Assembly: GCA_011947345.1 (NCBI GenBank)
Contig: JAAVTG010000404.1
Span: 1 to 41,783 of the forward strand
Length of the DNA: 41,783 nucleotides
Direction: 5' to 3'
DNA from: Phytophthora quininea
Taxonomy: Eukaryota > Oomycota > Peronosporomycetes > Peronosporales > Peronosporaceae
Part shown: positions 9,894 through 18,689 of the stretch, piece by piece
Numbering within the stretch: position 1 is the first letter of the stretch
Layout: every line of letters starts with the position of its first letter
The notes under the pieces: generated by a model
Database searches by the model: none
The model's input: the letters and a program-made list of their open reading frames with translations, nothing else
Told to the model about the DNA's origin: nothing
Program-made: the position numbers and the translations under genes

Positions 9894-11063
9894 TCAGTAG
9901 CCCTTGGACCAGTCGACTTGGTATCGTACGGCTTCGCCGTTCAAGTAGCGGTTGAAGTTGTCCAGGAACATGGTGGCCACGTCTTCCGGGAAGACCTTAC
10001 CGGAGACGTGCGGCGTCAGCAGCACTCGAGGATGCTCCCAAAGCGGACTTTTCAGCGGAAGCGGCTCCACCTCAAACACGTCCAGCACTGCTTGAGACAG
10101 CGAGCCGTTGTCCAGTGCATCCACCAGCACCTTCTCCGAGATAACGTCGCCACGCCCAATGTTGATGAACACGGGGCTGCGAGCACGACAGTGCTGCAAG
10201 TTGGTCTCGTTCAGCACGTATCGCGTGGCGCCGGTGCTGGGCAACACGTTGACGACGTAGTCGCTCTTGGCCAGCAGCTCGTCCAGATCCGACGTGATGA
10301 CGTCTGCGCAGTCTGCGAGCTCCGCACGGGTCTCGTCACTCACGTGGCGCTTGAAGCCGATGATCTTGTAGCCGAAGTTCCGCAGCATTTTGCCAGTGTA
10401 CTGGCCGATGTCTCCGAGTCCGAGGATGCCGACGGTGACCGACTGTGCCGGTCGGAAGTCGATCATGTCGACCCGAGAGTAGTCTTTGTTGCGCTGGTTG
10501 TCTCTCGCCTTCATGAGCTTGCGTTCGATCACGGTCACGTATCCGAGCACATACTGGGCCATGATCCTCGGCATCATGCCGCCGGCTCGCGTCAGAGTGA
10601 ATTTGGGCAACTTGTCCGTCGGCAGGTTGTTGTGGTCCTTTGGCAGGTAGTTGAGGTACATCTCGACGCCAGCGTAGGTGGCCTGCACCCACATGACGTT
10701 GCTTAGGATGTTGCGTTTGTCCTTGGGCAGGTTCTCGTCTGGCGCCATGAACACCGGACCGCCGCCGTGGGAATCCATGAGAACCACTTCCGCCTGCTCG
10801 ACGATCTTGTGCTGCTCCGGGTTCAGCTCCCATCTGGGCTCGCCGGGGTCTTCCATGTCGGGACCGTGCAGCGGATCCTGCTTGTTGCCGACTAGTTGCG
10901 GGATCGGGATGTCGATGAGCTCCAACTTGCCCGACCGGTAGAGTTCACCTGCCGGAGTCTTGGACGTTGCAAACTCCTTGCGGACTTTGTCTCCGATCCC
11001 GTCGATGAACGTCAAGATCGGAACACAGAGGGTCTTCTCGGACGAGTTGTTAAGCGACGGCAT
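9894..11063 (-). CDS. D-isomer-specific 2-hydroxyacid dehydrogenase, copy 2
   Basis: Intact 389-aa copy in a single exon, starting at ATG 11063. In the window's plus coordinates the TTG at 11112-11114 is the upstream limit of the frame and is not used. GILGLGDIGQYTG binds the cofactor; GFKRHV after the second beta strand suggests NADPH use. The catalytic triad is Arg in INIGRGD, Glu in FEVEPLP and His in TPHVSGKVFPEDVA. The C-terminus YQVDWSKGY carries the shared tail. It is head to head with copy 3, the two ATGs being 192 bp apart. It has a longer N-terminal leader (MPSLNNSSEKTL) than its paralogues. The substrate is unknown; glyoxylate or hydroxypyruvate are common for the family. Confidence 0.92.
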   Translation of the reverse strand: MPSLNNSSEKTLCVPILTFIDGIGDKVRKEFATSKTPAGELYRSGKLELIDIPIPQLVGNKQDPLHGPDMEDPGEPRWELNPEQHKIVEQAEVVLMDSHGGGPVFMAPDENLPKDKRNILSNVMWVQATYAGVEMYLNYLPKDHNNLPTDKLPKFTLTRAGGMMPRIMAQYVLGYVTVIERKLMKARDNQRNKDYSRVDMIDFRPAQSVTVGILGLGDIGQYTGKMLRNFGYKIIGFKRHVSDETRAELADCADVITSDLDELLAKSDYVVNVLPSTGATRYVLNETNLQHCRARSPVFINIGRGDVISEKVLVDALDNGSLSQAVLDVFEVEPLPLKSPLWEHPRVLLTPHVSGKVFPEDVATMFLDNFNRYLNGEAVRYQVDWSKGY

Positions 11064-11090
11064 CGTTTTCGAGTCGTAGGTAGCTCGCTG

Positions 11091-11106
11091 CAGAATTGGA
11101 AGTGAG
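11091..11106 (-). promoter_or_regulatory. Oomycete Inr plus flanking promoter region, minus strand
   Basis: On the minus strand TCACTTC is followed directly by CAATTCTGC, nearly the full oomycete core promoter. It lies about 30-40 bases upstream of ATG 11063 and supports that start for dehydrogenase copy 2. A weaker Inr-like TCACTTT at 11192 on the plus strand would serve the divergent copy 3. Confidence 0.6.
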
Positions 11107-11255
11107 ACCTTCAACCACGTACGTCAGAGTCGCACTTAGCGGAGCGGTGGCACATCCAAACACTTCAGTTTGATGTGCGGCTGTGCAAGCATCACTTTGG
11201 AACCGCTGATCTCGAGCGCAATCTCCAGCTGCTGGTTTACACCGACGGGTATCCG

Positions 11256-12409
11256 ATGCGGGCGATCTCGAAGCTGCGGGTGCCCGTGATCTCGTTCCTC
11301 GATGGCATGGGAAGCGCCATGCGGAAGGAGTTCGGCGCGTCCTTGACGCCGGCCGGCGAGATGTTCCGGTCGGGCGATCTCGAATTGATCGACGTGCCGA
11401 CTCCGACGCTGGTCGGCAACACGCAGCACCCGCTCAACGGCCACAGCATGCCACCGGTAAACACTCCACGATGGGACTTGACACGTGAGCAGCAGACGCT
11501 AGTGGAGCAAGCCAAGATCGTCGTCATGGACCAGCACTCCGGCGGACCGGTGTGCATCACCCCGACGAGAGCCTACCCGAGGACAAGAGAGGCATCCTGG
11601 ACAACGTCCAGTGGGTGCAAGGCACCTACGCAGGCGTAGAGCAGTATCTGAGCCGCCTGCCGCACGGCAAACACGCTCTGCCCAAAGATCAGCTGCCCAC
11701 GTTCACGCTGACGAGGGCCGGCGGGTTCCTGCCCCGGATCATGGGCCAGTACGTGTTCGGGTACGTGACAATGCTGGAGCGGATGCTGCTGCAAGCCATG
11801 GACTTCCAGAAGAACGGCGAGTACGCTCGCGCGCAGTTGATCCAGTTCCGCCCGGCACAGACCGTGACCGTCGGGATTCTTGGGTTGGGAGATATTGGGC
11901 AAGGCGTGGGCAAATTGCTGCGAACCGCCGGATACAAAGTGCTCGGCTTCAAACGCCACGTGAGCCCCGAGCTGAACCTGGAGCTGGCCGATTGTGCGGA
12001 TCGGATCACGCCCGATCTGGACGAAGTCTTGTCCACGAGCGACTACATCGTCAACGTGCTGCCTAGTACCAGCTCGACGAGGTATCTGCTGACCGAAGTC
12101 AATCTGGAGCAGTGTCGCCAGCGCAAACCCGTCTTCATCAACATTGGACGGGGCGACGTGGTTTCGGAGAAGACGATCGTGGACGCGCTGGACAACGGAG
12201 TGTGGTCGCGGGCTGTACTGGATGTGTTTGAAGAGGAGCCGCTTCCGAAGGAGAGTGCGCTGTGGAAACACCCGTCGGTGCTGTTGACCCCGCACGTGTC
12301 TGGCTACGTGTTTGTGGAGGACGTGGCGAGTATGTTTTTGGACAACTTCAATCGCTACCTGAAGGGCGAGCCCGTGCTGTACAAGGTCGACTGGGCTTCC
12401 GGGTATTAA
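11256..12409 (+). CDS. D-isomer-specific 2-hydroxyacid dehydrogenase, copy 3
   Basis: Single-exon copy of about 384 aa; the first ATG of the frame is 11256. It shows GILGLGDIGQGVG, GFKRHVSPE, INIGRGDVVSEK, DVFEEEPLP and TPHVSGYVFVEDVA, so cofactor site and the Arg-Glu-His triad are complete. The tail is YKVDWASGY. A single frame break at the C run 11560-11563 (one C short) joins GGPVCI to PDESLPEDKRG, exactly where copies 2 and 4 read without interruption; I treat it as an undercall. It is convergent with copy 4, with about 100 bp between the stops. Confidence 0.9.
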
Positions 12410-12512
12410 TTAGATGGCAAGAATCGTCAAATAATTTACGCTCTAAGCTCTTGAGAGAGCGATACTTGTTTGTTACAAAAGGTATTGAGGCCGTTCTGGT
12501 TCGCTGCCGAGC

Positions 12513-13654
12513 TCAATAGCCATTCATCCAGTTGACCGCAAACTCGAGCGGCTCACCGCGCAAAAAGTGGTTGAAGTTCTTGAGCAGCACGGGGCCAACG
12601 TTTTCCGGGAACACTTTACCGGAGACGTGTGGCGTGAGATGCACCGACGGGTGAGCCCACAGCCCGCTCACCCTGGGCAACGGCTCTTGCTCAAACACGT
12701 CCAGCACAGCTCGAGACAACACGCCGGCATCGAGAGCGTCGAGCAGCGTCTTCTCCGAAATGACATCTCCTCGCCCGATGTTGATGAAGACGGGGCTGCG
12801 TTCGCGGCACTGCTGCAGGTTCTTCTCGTTCAGCAGATACCTCGTCGCGTTGGTGCTCGGCAACACACTCACAATGTAGTCGCTGTTGGCGAGCACGTCG
12901 TCCAGGTCCGTCGTGATTCGATCCGCGCAGAACGCGAGTCGCTCTTCTTCCTGCGGACTGCTGTGGCGCTTGAATCCTAACACATTGTACCCCGCAGCCC
13001 GCAACATCTTGCCCACCCCTGTCCGATATCGCCCAGACCCAACACCCCGACGGTGACGGATTCCGCCGACCGGTAGTTGACCAACTCCATCCTCGCGAAC
13101 TCGCGCTTGCTCTGAAAGTCTTTTGCCTCCAGCAGCATCCGCTCGATGAGCGTCACATAGCCAAAGACGTACTGCGCCATGATCTTGGGCATGACGCCGC
13201 CTCCTCTCGTCAATTGGAACTTGGGCAGCAATTCCGGCGTCGGCTCTTTCGGCAGCAAGTTCAGGTACATCTCGACGCCTGCGTATGTGCCCTGCACCCA
13301 CTGCACATTGTCCAGAATGTGCTGCTTGTCTTTCGGGAGGTTGGTTTCAGGGGCTAGAAACACCGGACCGCCAGAGTGCGAATCCATGACCACGACGTTC
13401 GCTTCTTCCACGACGCGTTGCTGCTCTGCAGTGAGGTCCCACTGCGGCTCCGACAGGCCGTTGGTGTGGTCTGCGTCTTGGTAGCCTGCCTCCTGCTTGT
13501 TGCCCGGTAGTTGGGGCAGTGGCACGTCCACGAATTGCAAGCCGCCGGACCGAAACAATTTCCCCGCGGGGGTCGACGACGCTGCAAACTCCTTCCGGAC
13601 GGTGTCGCCCACCCCGCGGATGAACGACACAATGGGGACGCGAAGCGGTGGCAT
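12513..13654 (-). CDS. D-isomer-specific 2-hydroxyacid dehydrogenase, copy 4
   Basis: Single-exon copy of about 380 aa from ATG 13654 (MPPLRVPIVSF). The dinucleotide-binding motif GVLGLGDIGQG is cut by a frame break at 13016-13019 (plus-strand C run, one base short) and resumes as VGKMLRAAGYNVLGFKRH. INIGRGDVISEK, DVFEQEPLP and TPHVSGKVFPENVG hold the triad. The tail is FAVNWMNGY. The start codon is only 43 bp from the ATG of the divergent spliced gene on the plus strand, so the two must share a very short promoter or overlap in their leaders. Confidence 0.9.
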
Positions 13655-13697
13655 CCTGCAGATACCAGGTACTGACGTGCGGCTGGAAGGAGTTGGA

Positions 13698-14848
13698 ATG
13701 AGCTTCCAGGGGATCAGATCAAATCCTTCGCTTACATACGAATTTGTGGTCTTAAATGAGAACGAAGCGTGAGCGCGGACGGTATGCGTGCTTGCGCGTG
13801 TGCGGTGGCCGACGCTGACGGTCTTTTACTGCAGGACTTCTAGCTTGGATGCAGTTCGAACGATGCTGCGGGATCCTACGAGTCCAGCGGATCCGACGCC
13901 GGCAATGTGGGCGTCTCCCAGCAGGTCGAGGGCGCGAGCGAGACCCAGCAATTTGCATGGAGCGGTCCGATCTAGCTCGAGCTTCCCTTAAGTCGGGCGG
14001 CAGACAGAGAGCTGCGGGTGACCGCCGAGAGGAGCGACAGACCTAAGACAACGATACAGTCCAGGATGACGCAGGCCACGCAGGTTGCAAGTGTTGTTCA
14101 AGAAAGCAAGAAGCGTGAGGTGAGGTGGTTGTTTGACTGTTGCTGCTGCTGCTGTACAGACGGAGGAAGTGGAGTCTCAAGCGGAGAGTACGGGGAAGTG
14201 CAGTCGACGAAAGGAATTCACCTCGGAGCGTTTGGAGAAGTGAACAAGATGACGTCGGAGACGGTCGACTTTTTGATCTGCGTGTTGGAAGACGTAGGTG
14301 GTGGGTCTTCTTGCTGGCTGACTTCTAACTGGTTGGTGATGCTTGTGCAGCGCAAGCAGGAGCTGCTGGTGAACGACGTGGACGGGGAGCTGCGTGTGAA
14401 GGCAGATCACGCGGGTGACAATGTCGATAACCAGGATGCTTCGGAGGAGGTTTGGCGCCGTGGACTTTGAGCTGGTGAATTGTCGTCTTGACATGGCTAA
14501 AATGATTTCTCTACGCAGGTCTCGTCGCGGAGCAGCCAACGACTTCCGTTCCCGTCGACCGAGAGCAACGCTCACCTCGTGAGATCGCACTCGTACGAGG
14601 CGCTCGTTCAGCTCGAGGGGATTTTAGAGTCCCGGCACAACCAGCTCATGAAGGACGGGCTGCTAGAGACGGAGGAAAGTGAGCCAAAGGGACAGATCTA
14701 ACTTTGCTGTCGAGCAATCGCACAAGAAACACATTGCGTTCTGGATGACAATTGCAGTGGAGATGTCCCAAACGAGCTTGAGCTCCAATCAAGCCCGGAG
14801 GACGTCGGTCGACGCGCGCGCCATCAGCGTCCACACACGTCTAATCTG
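13698..14848 (+). CDS. Unrecognised spliced gene, Ser/Glu-rich product
   Basis: I do not recognise the product. The best model starts at ATG 13698 (MSFQGIRSNPSLTYEFVV), with introns 13769-13834, 14115-14159, 14294-14350 (branch TTCTAAC), 14450-14518 (unusual GTTTGG donor) and possibly 14680-14757. The last would replace a stop at 14699-14701 by one at 14846-14848. Readable segments include SYESSGSDAGNVGVSQQVEG, MTSETVDFLICVLEDRKQEL and SHSYEALVQLEGILESRHNQ. The frame breaks after the second exon begins (G run near 13869-13871), and an in-frame TAG near 13974 is unexplained. A shorter model from ATG 14066 is therefore possible. It is divergent from dehydrogenase copy 4 and just upstream of copy 5. 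The gene is probably real; its exact structure is uncertain. Confidence 0.45.
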
Positions 14849-14971
14849 AAAGATTATGGCGTCTAATCAGATTGTTTGGTCGTCGCGCGGCTCTTTTTGT
14901 CGGACAAACTTCAGAAATCGCCATCGCATCTTGCTGCAACCAGTTTTCAATTCGCGCGCTTCTCCCCAACG

Positions 14972-16114
14972 ATGACCAGCAAGCTCCAGATCCCCGTGGT
15001 GTCCATCATCCCTGGCATCGGCAATGCTGTGCGCCTACAGCTCGCCGCCACTGCGTCGTCGTCGCCAGCCAGCGAGCTCTACCAAGCGTCCAAACTCGAG
15101 ATCGTCGACTTGCCGCTTCCCGTCGTGTGTCCGCCCAACGCCAGCAACAACCACCAGCCCAAGGGAGCCATGGGCAACACCGCCCCAACGGCTCCGTCGT
15201 GGCAGCTGGACCAGACCCAGCAGCAGATCCTCGAGGACGCCGAAGTGCTCTTCATGGACGCCCACCTCGCTGCGCCGCTGCTTCTCGACCCCAAGAAGAA
15301 CCTGTCGCCGGAATTCCAGCACTTGCTCAAGAAGGTGCAGTGGGTACAGGGCACGTATGCTGGCGTGGACTCGTACCACCAATTCCCGGACGCTCCAGCC
15401 GACCCAGACTTCACTGTCACTCGCGCGGGAGGCATCATGCCGACTGCCTTGGCGCAGTTTGTGTTTGGTTGGGTCATTGCACTCGAGCGCAAGTTCTTCG
15501 AGGCCAAGGAGTTTCAGGGCAAACAGGAGTTCGAACGCTGGAGTTTGAAGTACCGATCGTTCCGGAACTTGACGGTCGGCATCCTCGGTCTCGGCGAAGT
15601 CGGTCAGGAGATCGGGCGGACGTTCAAAGCGTCCGGGTTCCAAGTGATGGGGTTCAAGCGGCGCGTGAGTGAAGAAGACCAGAAGACGCTGGCGGCAAGT
15701 GCCGACTACGTGTCGACGGAGCTCAGCGAAGTGTTGGAGAAAAGCGACTACGTGGTGAATGTGCTGCCTAGCACCGACGCGACTCGCAACCTGTTGACGG
15801 AGAAGACGTTGGAGGTCTGCCGCAAGAAGCAGCCAGTGTTCATCAACGTCGGTCGAGGAGACATTATTTCCGAGCAGACGATCGTCAACGCGCTGGACAA
15901 GGGACTGCTGGCTAAGGCCGTTCTGGATGTGTTCGAGCAGGAGCCGCTGCCGAAGGGAAACCCGCTGTGGACGCACCCGAAGGTGATCGTGACGCCTCAC
16001 ATTGCCGGCACCGTCTTTCCGGAGGATGTCGCCGACGTGTTTGTCAAGAATCTCAACCGCCGACTGGAAGGACAACCGGTGCTGTATCAAATGGACTGGA
16101 CCGCAGGCTACTGA
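14972..16114 (+). CDS. D-isomer-specific 2-hydroxyacid dehydrogenase, copy 5
   Basis: Intact single-exon copy of 380 aa from ATG 14972 (MTSKLQIPVV). It shows GILGLGEVGQEIG, GFKRRVSEED, INVGRGDIISEQ, DVFEQEPLP and TPHIAGTVFPEDVADVF, and the tail YQMDWTAGY. The open frame extends back to a TTG at 14876 with a presequence-like reading, but no ATG lies there; CAGTTTTCAATTCG at 14941-14954 looks like a weak core promoter close to 14972. The spacing region TGNTAPTAPSW is longer than in other copies. Its 3' flank is partly duplicated about 1.07 kb downstream. Confidence 0.93.
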   Translation: MTSKLQIPVVSIIPGIGNAVRLQLAATASSSPASELYQASKLEIVDLPLPVVCPPNASNNHQPKGAMGNTAPTAPSWQLDQTQQQILEDAEVLFMDAHLAAPLLLDPKKNLSPEFQHLLKKVQWVQGTYAGVDSYHQFPDAPADPDFTVTRAGGIMPTALAQFVFGWVIALERKFFEAKEFQGKQEFERWSLKYRSFRNLTVGILGLGEVGQEIGRTFKASGFQVMGFKRRVSEEDQKTLAASADYVSTELSEVLEKSDYVVNVLPSTDATRNLLTEKTLEVCRKKQPVFINVGRGDIISEQTIVNALDKGLLAKAVLDVFEQEPLPKGNPLWTHPKVIVTPHIAGTVFPEDVADVFVKNLNRRLEGQPVLYQMDWTAGY

Positions 16115-16215
16115 GCAAGCAGTTGAAGCTACTATATGAATACACCAACGTAACAATTCAAACTCGTTGATAATCGCAAATTTCTCTATCTATCTGGTCT
16201 AGTTCTCAATACGAG
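16112..16215 (+). repeat. 3'-flank direct repeat, left copy
   Basis: The stop codon and 3' flank of dehydrogenase copy 5 (TGAGCAAGCAGTTGAAGCT, then ATACACC, then TCTCTATCTATCTGGTCTAG) recur in diverged form at 17181-17281. The right copy lacks about 18 bases in the middle. Together they bracket about 1 kb that contains the decayed transposon. Confidence 0.7.
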
Positions 16216-16533
16216 TGTGCGGCATGGTATCACCGTTCCAGACTTGCCACGCCGCTCACAATCAACTCCAACATGTCACGTCCAAGACCAGCTTTGTATC
16301 ACCGTTCCAGACTTACCGCGTGACCCTCAAGATCATCCCGAACTCGTCACTGCTCTCATTGCCAGGATCCACACCCGCCTGCTTCCGACGCGGCACTATC
16401 AGTTCAAGTTCTGAATCGCGCGCATCCACTACACTTCTCTACTACTTACTCTTCATGGGGCTAAGCACACAATTTCGGATCAAGCGCATGTTCATTCGCC
16501 TGACGTCGCCACAACTAACGGGTTTTCCCGATC
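16216..16533. other. Non-coding stretch with a short tandem-like repeat
   Basis: GTATCACCGTTCCAGACTT occurs twice, at about 16229 and 16297, each followed by related sequence (TGCCACGCC and ACCGCGTGA). Both read ITVPDLPR in one plus frame. This looks like a remnant of a repetitive coding element. No start codon and no recognisable family are present. Confidence 0.4.
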
Positions 16534-16537
16534 AATA

Positions 16538-17086
16538 CCCGGGGCACTGATTATCAGTGCCCTCTCACAATATAAAGTGGTGGTTATACTACTCAACAGG
16601 GAAACACCATCCAGAACTTCGTGTATGTCGTCTAGATTAAACTCTTCTTCCACGTAATTGATATCTAGGCCATTTCCCTCACCTCATGCAGAACTACACC
16701 ATTGCACGGTGACATTGCCAAACTCAACGCTCGAATTCAAAACGATTATAACTCCAGCAGACCCGGGCGTATTACCCTGGCCATGTGAGCGGCCCAAACA
16801 CGAACAACTTTCTTCTGTTGCTTCTGGATAATATCATCGACAAGCATCTCCTCCACGCCAAGCGAGAGCGATCTCTGGCCTCCAGGGGTTCGGTTGCTGC
16901 TTGGGTTTGCGGCGAGCACGTTTCCCCGGTTACGCCACCACTTCCTCACACTGCCGCCGCCTAACTTTCACATTTTCGCGTCAAAATACTTGATGGCCCG
17001 TGTAGAAACTCCTTCGCGTTCATGTGCGATCTCCCTGACGACCTTCTTGCACTGCACTGGTTACGGTAGGTAGGGCATTATTCGGG
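16538..17086 (-). mobile_element. Decayed TA-flanked DNA transposon with helix-turn-helix transposase remnant
   Basis: Short inverted ends, CCCG followed by GGGCACTG on the left and GGGCATTATTCGGG on the right, are flanked by TA on both sides (16536-16537 and 17087-17088), the target of Tc1/mariner/pogo elements. On the minus strand between about 17060 and 16746 one frame reads KKVVREIAHEREGVSTRAI, then a stop, then VRKWWRNRGNVLAANP and TPGGQRSLSLGVEEML. This is an arrangement like the DNA-binding N-terminus of pogo/CENP-B-type transposases. No DDE catalytic domain is left. At 549 bp the copy is an internally deleted, inactive element. Family assignment is inferred from motif shape only. Confidence 0.5.
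16542..16562. repeat. Perfect inverted repeat
   Basis: GGGCACTGAT, one central T, then ATCAGTGCCC form a perfect 10-bp-arm palindrome inside the left end of the decayed transposon. It could be a transposase-binding hairpin end or chance. Confidence 0.6.
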
Positions 17087-17180
17087 TATTAAGCCGTTAC
17101 CTACTTGGGGCGGCCTCAACAAGTCTTTGACTTGCCAAGGCACTCGGTTGCATGCCCCCATTGAAGATTCGTAGAGCAAA

Positions 17181-17281
17181 TGACCAAGCAGTTGAAGCTG
17201 TTGTAGGAATACACCTCGTTGATAGTCGTAAGTTTCTTTATCTATCTGTTCTAGTTCTATCTGCTCTTGCTCTCAATGCGA
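17181..17281 (+). repeat. 3'-flank direct repeat, right copy
   Basis: Diverged copy of 16112-16215, starting TGACCAAGCAGTTGAAGCT and ending at TCTCAATGCG. Its end overlaps the last codons of the minus-strand effector-like gene that stops at 17257, so that gene's 3' end was built on the duplicated sequence. Confidence 0.65.
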
Positions 17282-17673
17282 AGTCGACGAGTGTCTGCCC
17301 ACTTGGTCTTGCTCTTCATCTTCATCGAGAGCTTGCCCAACTTCTTGGCTGACCAGTGAATAGGCCCCTTGGTGAAGAACGCCGGGAGATGAACGGCAGC
17401 ACGCTCCGAATCCGCGTCGTCGGTCTTGTCCAGTTGCTGGAAGTTGTAGACGTCGTCCGAGTCGGCGTCTGCGGAACCAGTATTGTGGCTAATGTCGACC
17501 AGAGAGAGGTCTTTGATCTTGCCGTTCTTGACGCGGAAAACGGCCCCATAGACTTCGTCGGTCGTACTGGAGTCGCCCTTGGTGGCGACAGAGGAACTGC
17601 CGGCGGCAACGAAGTTTTCCCAGCCAGCGACGGCGGCAACGACAGTGGCCAGAACGACGTGGCTGAGACGCAT
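17257..17673 (-). CDS. Secreted effector-like protein without canonical RXLR
   Basis: 138 codons from ATG 17673. Residues 1-27 form a signal peptide (MRLSHVVLATVVAAVAG start). The mature part has an acidic Ser/Asp segment, then QQLDKT followed by DADSERAA. This sits where RXLR and dEER motifs sit in Phytophthora effectors, but RXLR itself is absent. The C-terminus is short and very basic (KKLGKLSMKMKSK). Similar small secreted proteins with a basic tail are common in the effector complement of Phytophthora; whether this one enters host cells is unknown. A second, dead copy lies about 0.4 kb away (18050-18460). An extension to 17736 lacks an ATG and would bury the signal peptide. Confidence 0.6.
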   Translation of the reverse strand: MRLSHVVLATVVAAVAGWENFVAAGSSSVATKGDSSTTDEVYGAVFRVKNGKIKDLSLVDISHNTGSADADSDDVYNFQQLDKTDDADSERAAVHLPAFFTKGPIHWSAKKLGKLSMKMKSKTKWADTRRLRIESKSR

Positions 17674-18049
17674 CTTCGAACGGGGTCTTGGTCTACGCGA
17701 GAGACGGCAGATTTCAAAGTGATGGCACAGCAACACCAGCGATTATACAGATCAGGGCGGTGAAATCAATTCCCTTTTGCACGTACGTCAACTTGGCTTG
17801 GTGCTGCGCGGAGCAGAGGTCGATGATGGGACGGACACATGCGCCTCACCATTCTTTTCCCAATAGTAGATTACGTGGTAGAACCTCCACCGTCATGTTT
17901 ACGCTCTGTGCTGTATCTTTGGTCGAGTTGACGTGGTCATCTGATCGAGAGGGATGCGATTGCCCTCCACAGCCACGCCCAATAGCATGTCGTAGCCCCA
18001 ATCGAATAGATCTAAAAGCCAATTGAACGCCTGTGGTAACCGCATCTAC
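17674..18049. other. Intergenic between effector-like copies
   Basis: 376 bp without a recognisable gene. It should hold the promoter of the minus-strand effector-like gene. No clear Inr match was found. Confidence 0.4.
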
Positions 18050-18460
18050 CTAGTGATCGCTACGTCGGCGACGGGTACCGCTACGCGCCTTCTTGATCTT
18101 GCTCACGGTCTTCCGAATGAAGGTGGACATTTACTTGGTTGTTAAGCGGACAGGGTCTTCCTCGATGTAGCGTGGGAGGCGGAACAATGCACTCCGTTCC
18201 TCGGTTGCGTCCAATTGCTGGGAGTCATAGGCAGCGTCCGAGTCGGAGTTTGAGGGGCCGATGCGTTCGATGATCTGGTGTCTTTGACGTGAGAAACAGC
18301 CCGTAGGCTTGCTTGGCTGTGTCGGTCGTACTGGAATTGACCTCGACTGCGGCAACGAAATAGCCTGAACTCGCGACAGCAGCGATGATGGCAAGGAGCT
18401 TGTCGGGCGAACCGCGAATTTTAAAGTGAACCCGTCGGTCAGTGAAGCTTCTTGATTAAC
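18050..18460 (-). pseudogene. Dead tandem copy of the effector-like gene
   Basis: The minus strand reads a hydrophobic leader-like segment (LLAIIAAVASSGYFVAAVE) near 18400-18345 in one frame. A segment with YDSQQLDATEERSALFRLP follows in another frame near 18235-18165. A basic tail follows an in-frame TAA at about 18132-18134, and a final TAG lies at 18050-18052. The order and motifs match the intact neighbour at 17257-17673, and here the EER motif is clearer. No ATG precedes the leader, there is at least one frameshift, and there is one nonsense codon, so the copy is not a simple base-calling casualty. Confidence 0.6.
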
Positions 18461-18689
18461 TCATCGAAGCATACTGCATACGTGTTCGGAGTTTTTGTCT
18501 GAGTGAGAAAGCTTCGGGATCAGGAAAGCGTCGTATCGAGTCCTTCGTTTTATCACCATTATTCGGTATCCCCATCGTCATCTTCGCGGACTGCTAGTAG
18601 CTCTGCAGTACTTTCAGCGAAGTCTACTATCACACAAGGAATCGAAACTGCTATTGAAACTTGGGTTACGATCCGTGAGGTTACGCCCC

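Noticed and set aside
14876..14971. N-terminal extension of dehydrogenase copy 5 that looks like a mitochondrial leader
   Set aside because: The frame begins with TTG and has no ATG before 14972.
16217..16414. Repeated ITVPDLPR reading as a small gene
   Set aside because: No start codon in the frame; more likely a fragment of a repetitive element.
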